A stretch of DNA of 10,980 bases, taken from positions 1 through 10,980 of the forward strand of contig JAFQNZ010000015.1 of NCBI GenBank assembly GCA_017395715.1. Reading direction: 5' to 3'. The notes beneath the pieces were generated by a model. The model had not been told where the DNA came from, made no database searches, and saw only the letters and a list, made by a program, of their open reading frames with translations. The DNA comes from Clostridia bacterium. Its GTDB lineage: Bacteria; Bacillota; Clostridia; Oscillospirales; CAG-272. The position numbers and the translations under genes are program-made. Shown here one piece after another: positions 1-7,025 of the stretch; the stretch's first letter is position 1; the number at the start of each line of letters is the position of its first letter.

Positions 1-1784
1 CGAAGCTCGTCTGCCGAAAGCTGTCTTTGTGCGAGGGTGGCGAGCGAGAGAATCTGCTTGGCGGCCATTTCCGCAAAGGGAGTGCCTGCGTTTTCGCCGA
101 GTGTTTTCACAAGCGAGTTTTCGCTGTTGAGGATGAGTTTTTGTCCGCCGGGCGGCATCATGCCTGCGGCGGCGCCGTACATTTTCATCATGTCGGCAAA
201 GCGGCGTTCTTCTTCCGAGATTGTGAGAAGGGCGGGGATGCTTGTATCGGCAAGGGCTTCGAATTTCACGTCAAGCGATTCGTTACCGCTGACTTTTTTG
301 AAGAGCGTAACCACAGCTTCGTTTTCATACACTTCGCCATCGGCTTTCAACATGTCGGTATCGGCATCAATGCGCAGGAATTTGACCTTTTGTTCCGCTT
401 CGATGAAGGAGATGAATTCAAGATCAAGGGGACCCGAAAGCTCGCAAACGGCAATGCCTTTGTCTTCAAAGAGTTTCACATACTGCGCTTGCTGAATCTT
501 GTCGGAGGTATAGTAGATTTTGTTTTCGTGTGTGTCTTTTGCTTTTTCAAGATATTCGTCGATCGAAAGGTGCTTGCCGTCGGTCAGGGTGAGAAGCAGG
601 GCTTTCTTGACGCGCTCATAGAATTTTTTATCGCGCAAAGCACCGTATTCGAGGAAAATCTTAATGTCCTTCCAAAAGCCTTTGTAGTCTTCGCGGCTGT
701 TGTTGAAGAGTGAAATGATCTTGTCGGCAACTTTTTTGGTGATGTGCTGTGAGATCTTGGCAACATAACCGCTGTTCTGAAGATAAGAGCGCGAAACGTT
801 CAAGGGAAGCTCGGGGCAGTCAAGCACGCCACGGAGCATGAGAAGATATTCGGGGATGACTTCCTTGAGATTGTCTGCCACGAAAACTTGGTTGTAATAC
901 AGCTTAACTTGTCCTTCTAAGGTGTCGTATTCATTCTTGATCGAGGGGAAGTAGAGAATGCCCTTGAAGTTGAGCGGATAGTCGGCGTCAAGATGGATCT
1001 GGAAGAGCGGCTCGCGATAGTCGCGGAAGACCTTTTGGTAAAATTCCTTGTATTCTTCATCCGCGCATTCGGAGGGGCGCTTGAGCCAAAGCGGATGGGT
1101 ATCGTTGATGGGGGAAGCGTCTTTTTCCTCTTTTCCTGCAACCGAAAGGAAAATGTCCACCGGCATGAAGGCGCAGTATTTGTCAAGCACTGCACGGCAT
1201 TTGGCTTCTTTGAGGTATTCTTTGCCTTCGTCGTTGATATGCAGAATGATATCGGTGCCGCGGCTCTTTTCTTCTGCGTAAACTGCTGCTGTGTATTCGC
1301 CGCTGTCGTTCAGGGTCCAGTGAACAGCCGGAGCGTCGGTGTAGGATTTTGTGATGATCTCCACGGTATCTGCCACCATAAAGGCAGAATAAAAGCCGAG
1401 ACCGAAGTGACCGATGATGCCGCCGGCGTTATCGCCTTTTTCGTACTGCTCAATGAAGTCGGCAGCGCCCGAGAGGGCGATGTTGCCGATGTATTTTTCC
1501 ACTTCCTCGGCGGTCATACCGATGCCGTTGTCCGAAACGGTCAGCGTATTTTCATCTTCATCAAGGGTGACGGTGACGGAAAACACTTCGCTTTCGTCAA
1601 GCGAAGTTTCGCCGAGCGAGGAGAGGCGTTTTAATTTGTTGACCGCGTCGCAGGCATTGGAAACCAGCTCGCGCAGAAAGATTTCTTTTTCGGAATACAG
1701 CCATTTTTTGATGACAGGGAAGATGTTTTCGGTCTTGACCGAAATACCGCCCTGCTTTACAGTTTCGTTAGATTCAAAAGTCAT
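1..1784 (-). CDS. htpG: Molecular chaperone HtpG (Hsp90), C-terminal end outside the window
   Basis: This is the bacterial Hsp90, a cytosolic ATP-dependent dimeric chaperone that remodels client proteins. About 594 codons are present. The family is about 620-640 residues, so only the end of the C-terminal dimerisation domain is missing. The N-terminal GHKL ATPase domain (about 1-215) shows FLRELVSNACDA with Glu39, Asn43 and Asp46, the DNGIGM loop at 85-90, and the lid glycine motif GHFGLG at 125-130 followed by FYSAFMVAD. The middle domain carries LNVSRSYLQ, whose Arg332 matches the catalytic arginine of E. coli HtpG (Arg336). The ATG at 1782-1784 is preceded by GAAAGGAAA at normal spacing. 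The reading frame is open to the window edge. It has its own sigma-A promoter upstream, and no CIRCE operator was seen. Identification is secure. Confidence 0.97.
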   Translation of the reverse strand, partial: MTFESNETVKQGGISVKTENIFPVIKKWLYSEKEIFLRELVSNACDAVNKLKRLSSLGETSLDESEVFSVTVTLDEDENTLTVSDNGIGMTAEEVEKYIGNIALSGAADFIEQYEKGDNAGGIIGHFGLGFYSAFMVADTVEIITKSYTDAPAVHWTLNDSGEYTAAVYAEEKSRGTDIILHINDEGKEYLKEAKCRAVLDKYCAFMPVDIFLSVAGKEEKDASPINDTHPLWLKRPSECADEEYKEFYQKVFRDYREPLFQIHLDADYPLNFKGILYFPSIKNEYDTLEGQVKLYYNQVFVADNLKEVIPEYLLMLRGVLDCPELPLNVSRSYLQNSGYVAKISQHITKKVADKIISLFNNSREDYKGFWKDIKIFLEYGALRDKKFYERVKKALLLTLTDGKHLSIDEYLEKAKDTHENKIYYTSDKIQQAQYVKLFEDKGIAVCELSGPLDLEFISFIEAEQKVKFLRIDADTDMLKADGEVYENEAVVTLFKKVSGNESLDVKFEALADTSIPALLTISEEERRFADMMKMYGAAAGMMPPGGQKLILNSENSLVKTLGENAGTPFAEMAAKQILSLATLAQRQLSADEL

Positions 1785-1847
1785 TGCGGGATTTCCTTTC
1801 TTGGGGTAGGGACGAAAAAAGTTTTCAAAAAAACTCCACCACCTTGT

Positions 1848-1876
1848 ATTATACCTCATTATAGGCGAAAAGTCAA
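1848..1876 (-). promoter_or_regulatory. Sigma-A promoter of htpG
   Basis: On the minus strand, TTGACT (1871-1876) is followed after exactly 17 bp by a perfect TATAAT (1848-1853). The htpG start codon is about 64 bp downstream of the -10 box. No CIRCE-type inverted repeat was found between promoter and gene, so nothing here suggests HrcA control. Confidence 0.85.
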
Positions 1877-1908
1877 TTGTTTACGCTGTATTTTATCGAA
1901 AAAACAAG

Positions 1909-3021
1909 CTAAATCAGAAGCGTTTCTACGGTGGAGGCGATTTTTTCTTTGTTGAGCGTTTCCTTTGGTAGGTCGGTGTTTTCTGAAAACAGCAAAAGTG
2001 CAAACTGCTGTTTGCTGAAGCGGCAGAAATATTCGCCGTCGGTTACGATGCTTTTCAAAAGCTGCTCGATCTTTTCAAGGTTTTTTGGGCTGTCAACTGT
2101 CAGTAGCGCAAATGTATAGCACCTGTTGGTTGCTCTTTTAGCCAAGGAAAAGACGGCGGCAAACGCATCGCCAGACAATGCCTCGCCTTGCTTTGCACGG
2201 CTTTCTATAAAAGCTGCGGCTTGCTCGGCGTTTTCGGCTGTTTCACCCAGCGTGAGGGAGTCTTTGAGTTTTCGAAGTTTTGCCGAGGGTCTAATGTGAA
2301 AATGAGCATCGAACAAACGCTCAACGCTTTCGTAAAGCGAAAACGCAAGAGCCGTTTCTCCTTGCTCGGCAAGTGCGCGGATCTTAAAATAATAGAAAGT
2401 CTCACAGTACGGGTCAATCGCAATGCCTTCGCTTGCCATGCGGATGAGGTCATTGAATTGACTTGTGTGATAGAGAACCGGAAAATAGTCTTCGCAAAGG
2501 GCGATGTATTTGTCGTGATAGTCTTTGGTGAGCGGTGCGGCAAAATCTTCACCGAACAGCGGGGCAAGGTACTTGCCCTTGTAGAGCGAGAAGAGTGTGC
2601 GGAAAAGAAACAGGGCGCGGTCGGGGTCGCGCGTGGCAAGGAAGCTTCCTTGTTCGGATAGCTCTCGGTACACCTCGTCAAAACGGTCGGTGTCCGATGT
2701 GATGACAAGCTCGGGCGAAAAGCGGATGGCGCCGTCCTGAACGATCAGTTCGAGGTTGGGTTCTTCTTCCTGCAAGGGGGCAAGATAGGTGCGGATGCGG
2801 TGGATCGTGGTTTTCACAAGGCTGTCGCTCCCCGCGGCGTAGGAAGCGGGTGATCCCTCATGTAAAAATGCCGAAAAGTCGCGCAGGGAAATCCGTTTGT
2901 TACGGTTGGCAAACAGATAGACCATCGCACGGAACACGCGCGGCGCGTGAAGCGATTCTTCTGTGATCTCCTTGCTTGCGGTTCTGATTGAAAATGGCCC
3001 GAATAGCGACAGTTTCAGCAT
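1909..3021 (-). CDS. SARP/BTAD-family transcriptional regulator with degenerate GGDEF-like tail
   Basis: This 370-residue protein resembles clostridial BTAD-domain (bacterial transcriptional activator domain) regulators. Residues 1-105 look like an OmpR/SARP-type winged helix, starting MLKLSLFGPFSIR and containing KTTIHRIRTYL. Residues about 112-260 fit the helical TPR-like BTAD domain, with YKGKYLAPLFGEDF, then DYHDKYIALCEDYFPVLY, IDPYCETFYYFKIRALAEQG and a LYESVERLFDAHFHIRPSAKLRKL segment. The C-terminal 70 residues (CYTFALLTVD ... RFSKQQFALLLF) resemble a degenerate GGDEF fold in which SKQQF replaces GGDEF, so cyclase activity is not expected. The ATG is preceded by AAAAGGAG. The gene is transcribed divergently from a flavin reductase gene. 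Regulatory target and signal are unknown. There is no receiver domain, kinase or ATPase module. Confidence 0.8.
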   Translation of the reverse strand: MLKLSLFGPFSIRTASKEITEESLHAPRVFRAMVYLFANRNKRISLRDFSAFLHEGSPASYAAGSDSLVKTTIHRIRTYLAPLQEEEPNLELIVQDGAIRFSPELVITSDTDRFDEVYRELSEQGSFLATRDPDRALFLFRTLFSLYKGKYLAPLFGEDFAAPLTKDYHDKYIALCEDYFPVLYHTSQFNDLIRMASEGIAIDPYCETFYYFKIRALAEQGETALAFSLYESVERLFDAHFHIRPSAKLRKLKDSLTLGETAENAEQAAAFIESRAKQGEALSGDAFAAVFSLAKRATNRCYTFALLTVDSPKNLEKIEQLLKSIVTDGEYFCRFSKQQFALLLFSENTDLPKETLNKEKIASTVETLLI

Positions 3022-3053
3022 AGCCTGTCTCCTTTTTGTGTGTTTCTTTTACC

Positions 3054-3082
3054 ATTATACAAAATAGAAAAGAAAATTGCAA
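3054..3082 (-). promoter_or_regulatory. Sigma-A promoter of the BTAD regulator gene
   Basis: On the minus strand, TTGCAA (3077-3082) and a perfect TATAAT (3054-3059) are separated by 17 bp. The start codon at 3021 lies about 33 bp downstream of the -10 box, with AAAAGGAG between them. The -35 box is only a partial match (TTG plus the final A), so the promoter may need help or be moderate in strength. Confidence 0.65.
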
Positions 3083-3101
3083 GAGGAATGCAAAACAAAG
3101 C

Positions 3102-3117
3102 CCCCGATTTCTCGGGG
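3102..3117 (-). terminator. Small GC-rich hairpin with T-rich tail on the minus strand
   Basis: Read on the minus strand, CCCCGA and TCGGGG form a 6-bp stem around a GAAA tetraloop, followed by GGCTTTGTTTTG. This resembles a weak Rho-independent terminator, but no minus-strand gene lies directly upstream. It sits about 20 bp before the -35 box of the BTAD regulator, so it could block read-in transcription from the inverted-repeat element or be a remnant. There is no T-run in the plus direction. Confidence 0.4.
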
Positions 3118-3167
3118 TGCGTACAAGCGGATAGGGAAAAATTGATTGAATGAATGGGCGAAAATTT

Positions 3168-3259
3168 GTAGGGGTCGGCGCCTCGACGACCCGAGAACGA
3201 TCAATTACCATTTTGCAAAATTTGATTGCATTAGGACAGTCGAGGACGCCTGTCCCTAC
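3168..3259. repeat. 92-bp non-coding inverted-repeat element with GTAGGG...CCCTAC ends
   Basis: The left end begins GTAGGGGTCGGCGCC and continues to a CTCGACGACC block. The right end, read in reverse complement, begins GTAGGGACAGGCGTCC followed by CTCGACTGTCC. The two roughly 25-bp arms therefore match imperfectly as terminal inverted repeats. The centre contains the perfect 12-bp palindrome ATTTTGCAAAAT (3210-3221), flanked by ATCAA (3200-3204) and TTGAT (3222-3226). No ORF is present. This architecture suits a MITE-like or REP-like intergenic repeat, and similar GTAGGG-type elements are familiar from uncultured Clostridia (from memory, not checked). It occupies most of the otherwise gene-free 3083-3336 stretch. 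Confidence 0.65.
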
Positions 3260-3336
3260 CGGGTGGTTGCGTTTTTGCGGTGAAACAAGGTTGGTTGTGA
3301 ATTGCTGTATTATCAATCCCATCTCAAAAAAATCGG

Positions 3337-3365
3337 TTGCAAAATGCGGCGAAATGTGGTAGAAT
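3337..3365 (+). promoter_or_regulatory. Sigma-A-like promoter of the flavin reductase gene
   Basis: TTGCAA (3337-3342) is followed after 17 bp by TAGAAT (3360-3365). The start codon is 35 bp downstream of the -10 box, and AAAGGTGG at 3386-3393 provides the ribosome binding site. The -35 hexamer is identical to that of the divergent BTAD regulator promoter. Confidence 0.6.
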
Positions 3366-3400
3366 GGCAAAAGAAAGAGTCAAACAAAGGTGGGTAAGCT

Positions 3401-4003
3401 ATGGAAAAGGTTTCATGGAAGGGTGGCGCGCTACTCGCGCCGTTGCCTGCGGTGATGGTGTCCTCGGGGACGCTTGAAAAACCGAACGTGATGACGGTGG
3501 CATGGACAGGCATTATCAACACACAGCCCTCAAAGACCTACATTTCGGTTAGAAAATCGCGCTATTCGTATGATCTCATTAAAAACAGCGGCTCATTTGT
3601 AATCAACCTTGTGCCGTCAACGCTTGTGAAGGCTTGCGACTTTTGCGGTGTGCGATCGGGCAGGGATATTGACAAATTCAAATTCTGCAACTTAACGGCG
3701 GAAGCATCCTTTTCGGTGGATGCGCCCTCGATTGCCGAATGCCCCTTGTCGCTTGAATGCCGCGTGAGTGAAATCATTGAGCTTGGCAGTCACGATATGT
3801 TCCTTGCCGATATTGTATCGGTGGCGGTGAAAAAGGACTTGATCGATCAAAACGGCAGACTTGCGCTTGAAAAAGCGGGGCTTCTTGCTTATGTGCACGG
3901 CGAATACTTTACGCTTGGCAAAAAAATCGGCTCGTTTGGCTATTCGGTGAAGAAAAAACGCAAGCCGAACAAAGTTAAAATTGACAAATCGAAAAAATCG
4001 TGA
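3401..4003 (+). CDS. Flavin reductase family protein (flavoredoxin-like)
   Basis: This 200-residue protein matches the FMN-binding flavin reductase-like/flavoredoxin family. Such proteins bind FMN in a split beta-barrel and pass electrons to or from flavin in the cytosol. Family marks are the start MEKVSWKGGALLAPLPAVMVS, the TVAWTGIINTQPSKTYISVRKSRYSYDLI segment (residues about 32-60, FMN-binding region), FVINL, CGVRSGRDIDKF (82-93) and CPLSLEC (114-120). The C-terminus is an unusual lysine-rich tail (KKKRKPNKVKIDKSKKS) whose codons double as the promoter of the next gene. The start is fixed by an upstream ribosome binding site and a matching promoter. The natural electron partner cannot be read from the context. 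Confidence 0.88.
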   Translation: MEKVSWKGGALLAPLPAVMVSSGTLEKPNVMTVAWTGIINTQPSKTYISVRKSRYSYDLIKNSGSFVINLVPSTLVKACDFCGVRSGRDIDKFKFCNLTAEASFSVDAPSIAECPLSLECRVSEIIELGSHDMFLADIVSVAVKKDLIDQNGRLALEKAGLLAYVHGEYFTLGKKIGSFGYSVKKKRKPNKVKIDKSKKS

Positions 4004-4009
4004 TACAAT
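3981..4009 (+). promoter_or_regulatory. Sigma-A promoter of the acyltransferase gene, embedded in the upstream ORF
   Basis: A perfect -35 TTGACA (3981-3986) and TACAAT (4004-4009) are spaced by exactly 17 bp. The -35 box and the whole spacer lie inside the last codons of the flavin reductase gene, and the -10 box starts one base after its TGA stop. The PlsC start codon is 36 bp downstream. Confidence 0.8.
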
Positions 4010-4045
4010 AATAAGAGTGATTACCACCTTGAAGGAGGTTTTGTT

Positions 4046-4897
4046 ATGAGTCTTCTTTTGTCTTTGATGAGTGCGTTTGCCTCGGCAGGCGTGTTTTATC
4101 TCACAGGGCTTTATACCGATTGGTATTGGTATTTTCTGCCGCTTGTTCTGTTTATTCCTTTTTATCTTGTTTCTTTTTTGCTTGTTGTTTTGTTTGCCGG
4201 CTTTGTTGGGTTGTTCTTCAGCAAGAAAAAGCCTGTGGAAAAGCCGCATCCGTGGTTTTATATGATTACGGTGAACGCCATCCGTCAGGTGTTGATGATC
4301 CTTCGCATCAAGGTGCGCGTTTCGGGGCTTGACAAACTCCCCAAAGAAAACTTTGTGGCTGTGTACAACCACATTTCGGCATTTGACCCGCTGGTGCTTC
4401 TCACCCGTCTTCCTGTGAAGCGGATCGTGATGATGTCGAAGCCTGAAAACGAAAAAATCCCCGTGGTGGGCAAGTATATGCACATGAGCGGTTATCCCGC
4501 TATTGACAGAAAAAGCCCCATGAAGGCGCGCCGCACGGTGGAAAAATGTGCCGATTGGGTGCGCGAGGGCGTGGCTTCGGTTGCCATCTCTCCCGAGGGC
4601 ACAAGAAGCAAAACAGGCGAGCTTCTTTCCTTCCGCGCCGCTCCCTTTTCCACAGCCAAAAAGGCAGACTGCCCGATTGTTGTGGTTGTGGTGAGAAATA
4701 CCGACAAGGTGTTCAAGAAGTTTCCGTTTCAGAGAACGGTGATTGACATGGACGTGATCGATACCGTGATGCCTGAAACCTACCACGAAATGAATTCCTT
4801 TGAACTGAGCGATCACGTCAGAAGTAAAATGCTTGACGCTCTCGGTCAAGAGGATAAGCATGGGCGCACTCAGCATGAAGAGGGAAGCGCTGAATAA
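4046..4897 (+). CDS. 1-acyl-sn-glycerol-3-phosphate acyltransferase (PlsC family)
   Basis: This 283-residue membrane enzyme likely acylates lysophosphatidic acid to phosphatidic acid during phospholipid synthesis. Residues about 5-58 form two hydrophobic membrane segments. The acyltransferase domain (about 85-250) has the catalytic HX4D motif NHISAFDP (His109, Asp114), the conserved block GYPAIDRKS (149-157) and the acyl-acceptor motif EGTRS (184-188) within VAISPEGTRSKTGELLSFRAAPF. These fit the LPLAT superfamily. The ATG is preceded by a near-perfect GAAGGAGG at ideal spacing, suggesting strong translation. It has its own promoter and a terminator right after the stop. The exact acyl donor or acceptor could differ, because PlsC-like paralogues also modify other lipids. 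Confidence 0.9.
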   Translation: MSLLLSLMSAFASAGVFYLTGLYTDWYWYFLPLVLFIPFYLVSFLLVVLFAGFVGLFFSKKKPVEKPHPWFYMITVNAIRQVLMILRIKVRVSGLDKLPKENFVAVYNHISAFDPLVLLTRLPVKRIVMMSKPENEKIPVVGKYMHMSGYPAIDRKSPMKARRTVEKCADWVREGVASVAISPEGTRSKTGELLSFRAAPFSTAKKADCPIVVVVVRNTDKVFKKFPFQRTVIDMDVIDTVMPETYHEMNSFELSDHVRSKMLDALGQEDKHGRTQHEEGSAE

Positions 4898-4907
4898 CAA
4901 AGAATGT

Positions 4908-4935
4908 AACAAGACTCCGTACGGGGTCTTGTTTT
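4908..4935 (+). terminator. Rho-independent terminator of the acyltransferase gene
   Basis: AACAAGACTCC and GGGGTCTTGTT pair as an 11-bp stem (one G-T wobble) around a GTAC loop, with a short T-run (TTTT) overlapping the 3' arm. It begins 11 bp after the PlsC stop codon. Confidence 0.75.
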
Positions 4936-4982
4936 GGTTTGGATGCTGGGACGTCCCTGCGGAAGCAAATAATGCTTTAATA

Positions 4983-5013
4983 GAAAAAAGAGGTGCAACG
5001 CACCTCTTTTTTT
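4983..5013. terminator. Bidirectional Rho-independent terminator
   Basis: GAGGTGC (4990-4996) and GCACCTC (5000-5006) form a 7-bp stem with a 3-base loop. The stem is flanked by an A-run on the left and seven Ts on the right, so it works in both directions. It backs up the acyltransferase terminator and directly follows the stop codon of the minus-strand dpa operon. Confidence 0.88.
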
Positions 5014-6166
5014 ATCTTCTTGGGATTCTTTTCAAGGCGTCGATCAAGTGATCGACATCATCGCGGGTGTTAAAATAGCCGACCGAAGCGCGCACAGCGC
5101 CGCGCGAGAGTGTACCCGAAAGACGGTGGGCAAGCGGGGCGCAGTGAAGCCCTTCGCGCAGAGCAATACCTTGTTCGTCAAGCCTGTTTGCCACCTCTGA
5201 CGGAGAGTAGCCGACCAGATTGAAAAGCGCGGTCGAGCCGCCCTGCCGATTTGCCATATACAGCCGTAAAGAGGGAAGAGAGAGCATTCTGTTTCGCATA
5301 TACGCGGCAAGTGTTTCCTCTTTTTGGCGGATACTTCCGATGCCGACTTCTCTGATATAGGCAATGCCTGCTTTCAGCGAGAGGATAGCCTCCACGGGGA
5401 GTGTGCCGGCTTCGAGACGGTCGGGAAGCTCGTTTGGCATCACAAGACTTTGCGAGTCGCTGCCGCTGCCGCCTGTGATGAGGGGCGGTATGCTGCTTGC
5501 TTCGACCGATTTGCCGAAGAGGACAAAACCGCCGCCGCGGATACCGAACAGCCCTTTGTGGAAAGGGGCGCAGAGGGCGGAAATGCCTGCTTTTTTCATG
5601 TTGATCTCGCACACGCCCGCCGACTGCGAGGCGTCCACGATGAAGTGAAGGTTATGCGCTTTGGCAAACGCGCCGATCGCTTCAAGCGGCAGCTCGATCG
5701 GCAAAATATTCGAGCGGTGGCAGGCAACAATCGCGCTTGTGTTGGGGCGCAAGTTTTTTTCGAGCGATGCAAGGATCGGTTCAACATCACCATGCCACCG
5801 CGCGCGGCTTTGATAGATGCTGTAGCCTGTGCCGTTTTCTTTCAGCGCGGCGATTGGGCGCAAAACGGCGTTGTGTTCGATATCCGAAATGAGAACGTGG
5901 CTGTTTTTCGGAATGAGTCCCTTGATGGCGATGTTGAGTGCTTGTGTGGCGCTCGGTGTAAAGACCACGCGCTCGGCATCACCGCCAAAGAGATCGGCTA
6001 CGGCTTCCCGTGTTTCAAAAACAGCATCCGACACTTCTCTGGCAAGGGCGTGGGAGGAGCGCCCCGGATTGCCGCCGAGGGTTTCCATGGCGTGTGTGAC
6101 TGCTTGGATCACACACGGAGGCTTGGGAAAGCTGGTTGCCGCATTGTCAAGATAGACGCGTTTCAT
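5012..6166 (-). CDS. Class-V aminotransferase, cysteine desulfurase/selenocysteine lyase-like
   Basis: This is a 384-residue PLP enzyme of the NifS/SufS superfamily, closest in motif pattern to the subfamily called cysteine desulfurase family protein (TIGR01977), whose exact substrate is unsettled. It starts MKRVYLDNAATSFPKP. Visible functional residues are His98 in the DIEHNA block, the ACHRSNILP motif (148-156), Asp178 in FIVDASQSAG, Schiff-base Lys204 in FHKGLFG, and Cys342 in REGLHCAP, the place of the persulfide cysteine. The start at 6166 is preferred over an upstream in-frame ATG at 6193. It aligns with the family N-terminus, has AAAGGAT upstream, and overlaps the previous stop codon as ATGA, indicating translational coupling. 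It is the last gene of the dpa operon. Its role is probably mobilising S or Se from an amino acid. Confidence 0.88.
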   Translation of the reverse strand: MKRVYLDNAATSFPKPPCVIQAVTHAMETLGGNPGRSSHALAREVSDAVFETREAVADLFGGDAERVVFTPSATQALNIAIKGLIPKNSHVLISDIEHNAVLRPIAALKENGTGYSIYQSRARWHGDVEPILASLEKNLRPNTSAIVACHRSNILPIELPLEAIGAFAKAHNLHFIVDASQSAGVCEINMKKAGISALCAPFHKGLFGIRGGGFVLFGKSVEASSIPPLITGGSGSDSQSLVMPNELPDRLEAGTLPVEAILSLKAGIAYIREVGIGSIRQKEETLAAYMRNRMLSLPSLRLYMANRQGGSTALFNLVGYSPSEVANRLDEQGIALREGLHCAPLAHRLSGTLSRGAVRASVGYFNTRDDVDHLIDALKRIPRR

Positions 6167-6390
6167 AGAGATCCTTTCAGGATGCGCCGCCAAGGAATAT
6201 CCGAAATGTCAAGGATGCGTGTCATTTCGGCAGTGCCGCGGCAGTCGGCTTCAATCCCCCATCCGCAGCCCTTGTCGGCTTCTTCGGGAGAGAGCCTGAC
6301 AACGGTGACGGCGATGTTATTCGCGGCGAGAACCTTTCTTGCTTTTTGTGCAAATGTCAAAGAGGGGAGCGTGATGATACATTTGCTCAT
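6163..6390 (-). CDS. DUF3343 small protein, putative S/Se carrier-like
   Basis: This 75-residue cytosolic protein has the DUF3343 pattern: a beta-strand start (MSKCIITLPSLTFAQKARKVL), then a second strand (IAVTVVRLS), then GCGWGIEADC at 41-50 and a short helical end. Such proteins are described as putative sulfur/selenium carrier-like and often neighbour class-V aminotransferases. Cys42, in the conserved GCG segment, is the natural candidate to carry a persulfide or selenide; Cys50 is nearby. The ATG at 6390 has GAAAGGAA upstream with long spacing. Its TGA overlaps the desulfurase ATG by 4 bp, so the two are likely made together. The carrier function is inferred, not demonstrated. Confidence 0.78.
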   Translation of the reverse strand: MSKCIITLPSLTFAQKARKVLAANNIAVTVVRLSPEEADKGCGWGIEADCRGTAEMTRILDISDIPWRRILKGSL

Positions 6391-6425
6391 TGGTGTTCAA
6401 ATTCCTTTCTTGCCGAGAGTTTCTG

Positions 6426-7016
6426 TCAGTGTCCCAGAAGCATGGGTTGGAGCTGTTCTTTGTTCAGTGCTGACAGAACGGCATTTGGGATCCGGGAAAA
6501 ATCAGCGATCAGGGAGGTGGGCTTAGTGAAGGGATCATCCTGTCCGAAGGGAACGAAAAAGACATTTTTTCTCATTGTCAATGCACCGATGTGGCGAAGA
6601 CCCACCGAAAGCGCGTCGTTAGAGGCGGGGGCGATGAGAAGCGGACGAGCGTTTCGCAGATGCGCTTTTGCCGCCATGGGCACGGTGGCATCGATGATGC
6701 CAAGCGAGAGTTTGGCAAGCGTGTTGCCGGTGCAGGGTGCGATGATGAGAAGATCAAACAGCTTTTCAGGACCGATCCGCTCGGCTTCCACAATGCTTTT
6801 GATGGCAGGTCTTCCGCAGAGCGATTCGATCTCTTGCATGATGGTTTCGGCTTTTCCGAAGCGGGTGTCGGTGTGCTGTACCGCTTCGCTGAAAATGGGA
6901 GTGACGCGATAGGTGTCAAGCAAATTTTTCATGGCTTCGGTAGCGCTTTTGATTGTGCAGAACGAGCCGCAAAAGGCAAAGCCCACCGAAAGCATAGCGG
7001 TGTTTTCGTGTTTCAT
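6426..7016 (-). CDS. dpaB: Dipicolinate synthase subunit B (SpoVFB)
   Basis: This 196-residue flavoprotein-fold subunit works with DpaA to make dipicolinic acid from the lysine-pathway intermediate dihydrodipicolinate (or its hydrate) in the mother cell. Signature segments are GFAFCGSFCTI near the N-terminus (12-22), LLIIAPCTGNTLAKLSLGI (residues about 88-106), the VPMAAKAHLRNARPLLIAPASNDAL block, and VFFVPFGQDDPFTKP close to the C-terminus, followed by QLQPMLLG. Length matches the family (about 195-200). The ATG at 7016 lies 9 bp after the dpaA stop and lacks a clear Shine-Dalgarno, so translation is probably coupled to dpaA. Met8 is an alternative start. Identification is firm. Confidence 0.94.
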   Translation of the reverse strand: MKHENTAMLSVGFAFCGSFCTIKSATEAMKNLLDTYRVTPIFSEAVQHTDTRFGKAETIMQEIESLCGRPAIKSIVEAERIGPEKLFDLLIIAPCTGNTLAKLSLGIIDATVPMAAKAHLRNARPLLIAPASNDALSVGLRHIGALTMRKNVFFVPFGQDDPFTKPTSLIADFSRIPNAVLSALNKEQLQPMLLGH

Positions 7017-7025
7017 AGGCGTCTG

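Noticed and set aside
27..713. Plus-strand open frames of 228 and 152 codons across the left end
   Set aside because: They are antisense to htpG, whose frame matches Hsp90 throughout; the translations show no family features.
993..1634. Plus-strand open frame of 213 codons
   Set aside because: Antisense shadow of the htpG ATPase domain; no ribosome binding site or domain support.
1785..1908. CIRCE/HrcA operator upstream of htpG
   Set aside because: No TTAGCACTC-N9-GAGTGCTAA-like inverted repeat could be found in the 124-bp gap.
2900..3370. Minus-strand open frame of 156 codons upstream of the BTAD regulator
   Set aside because: It crosses the inverted-repeat element, a promoter and the start of the real gene in another frame; no supporting motif.
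3692..4912. Minus-strand open frame of 406 codons
   Set aside because: Runs opposite to both the flavin reductase and PlsC genes, which have clear motifs, promoters and ribosome binding sites. Its His/Arg/Lys-rich translation is typical of an antisense frame.
6164..6193. Upstream ATG at 6193 as start of the desulfurase-like gene
   Set aside because: The extra nine residues do not fit the family N-terminus, and the ATG at 6166 has a good ribosome binding site and an ATGA overlap with the preceding stop.
5324..6526. Plus-strand open frame of 400 codons
   Set aside because: Antisense to the desulfurase-like and DUF3343 genes; composition (Cys, His, Arg, Ala rich) is that of a shadow frame.
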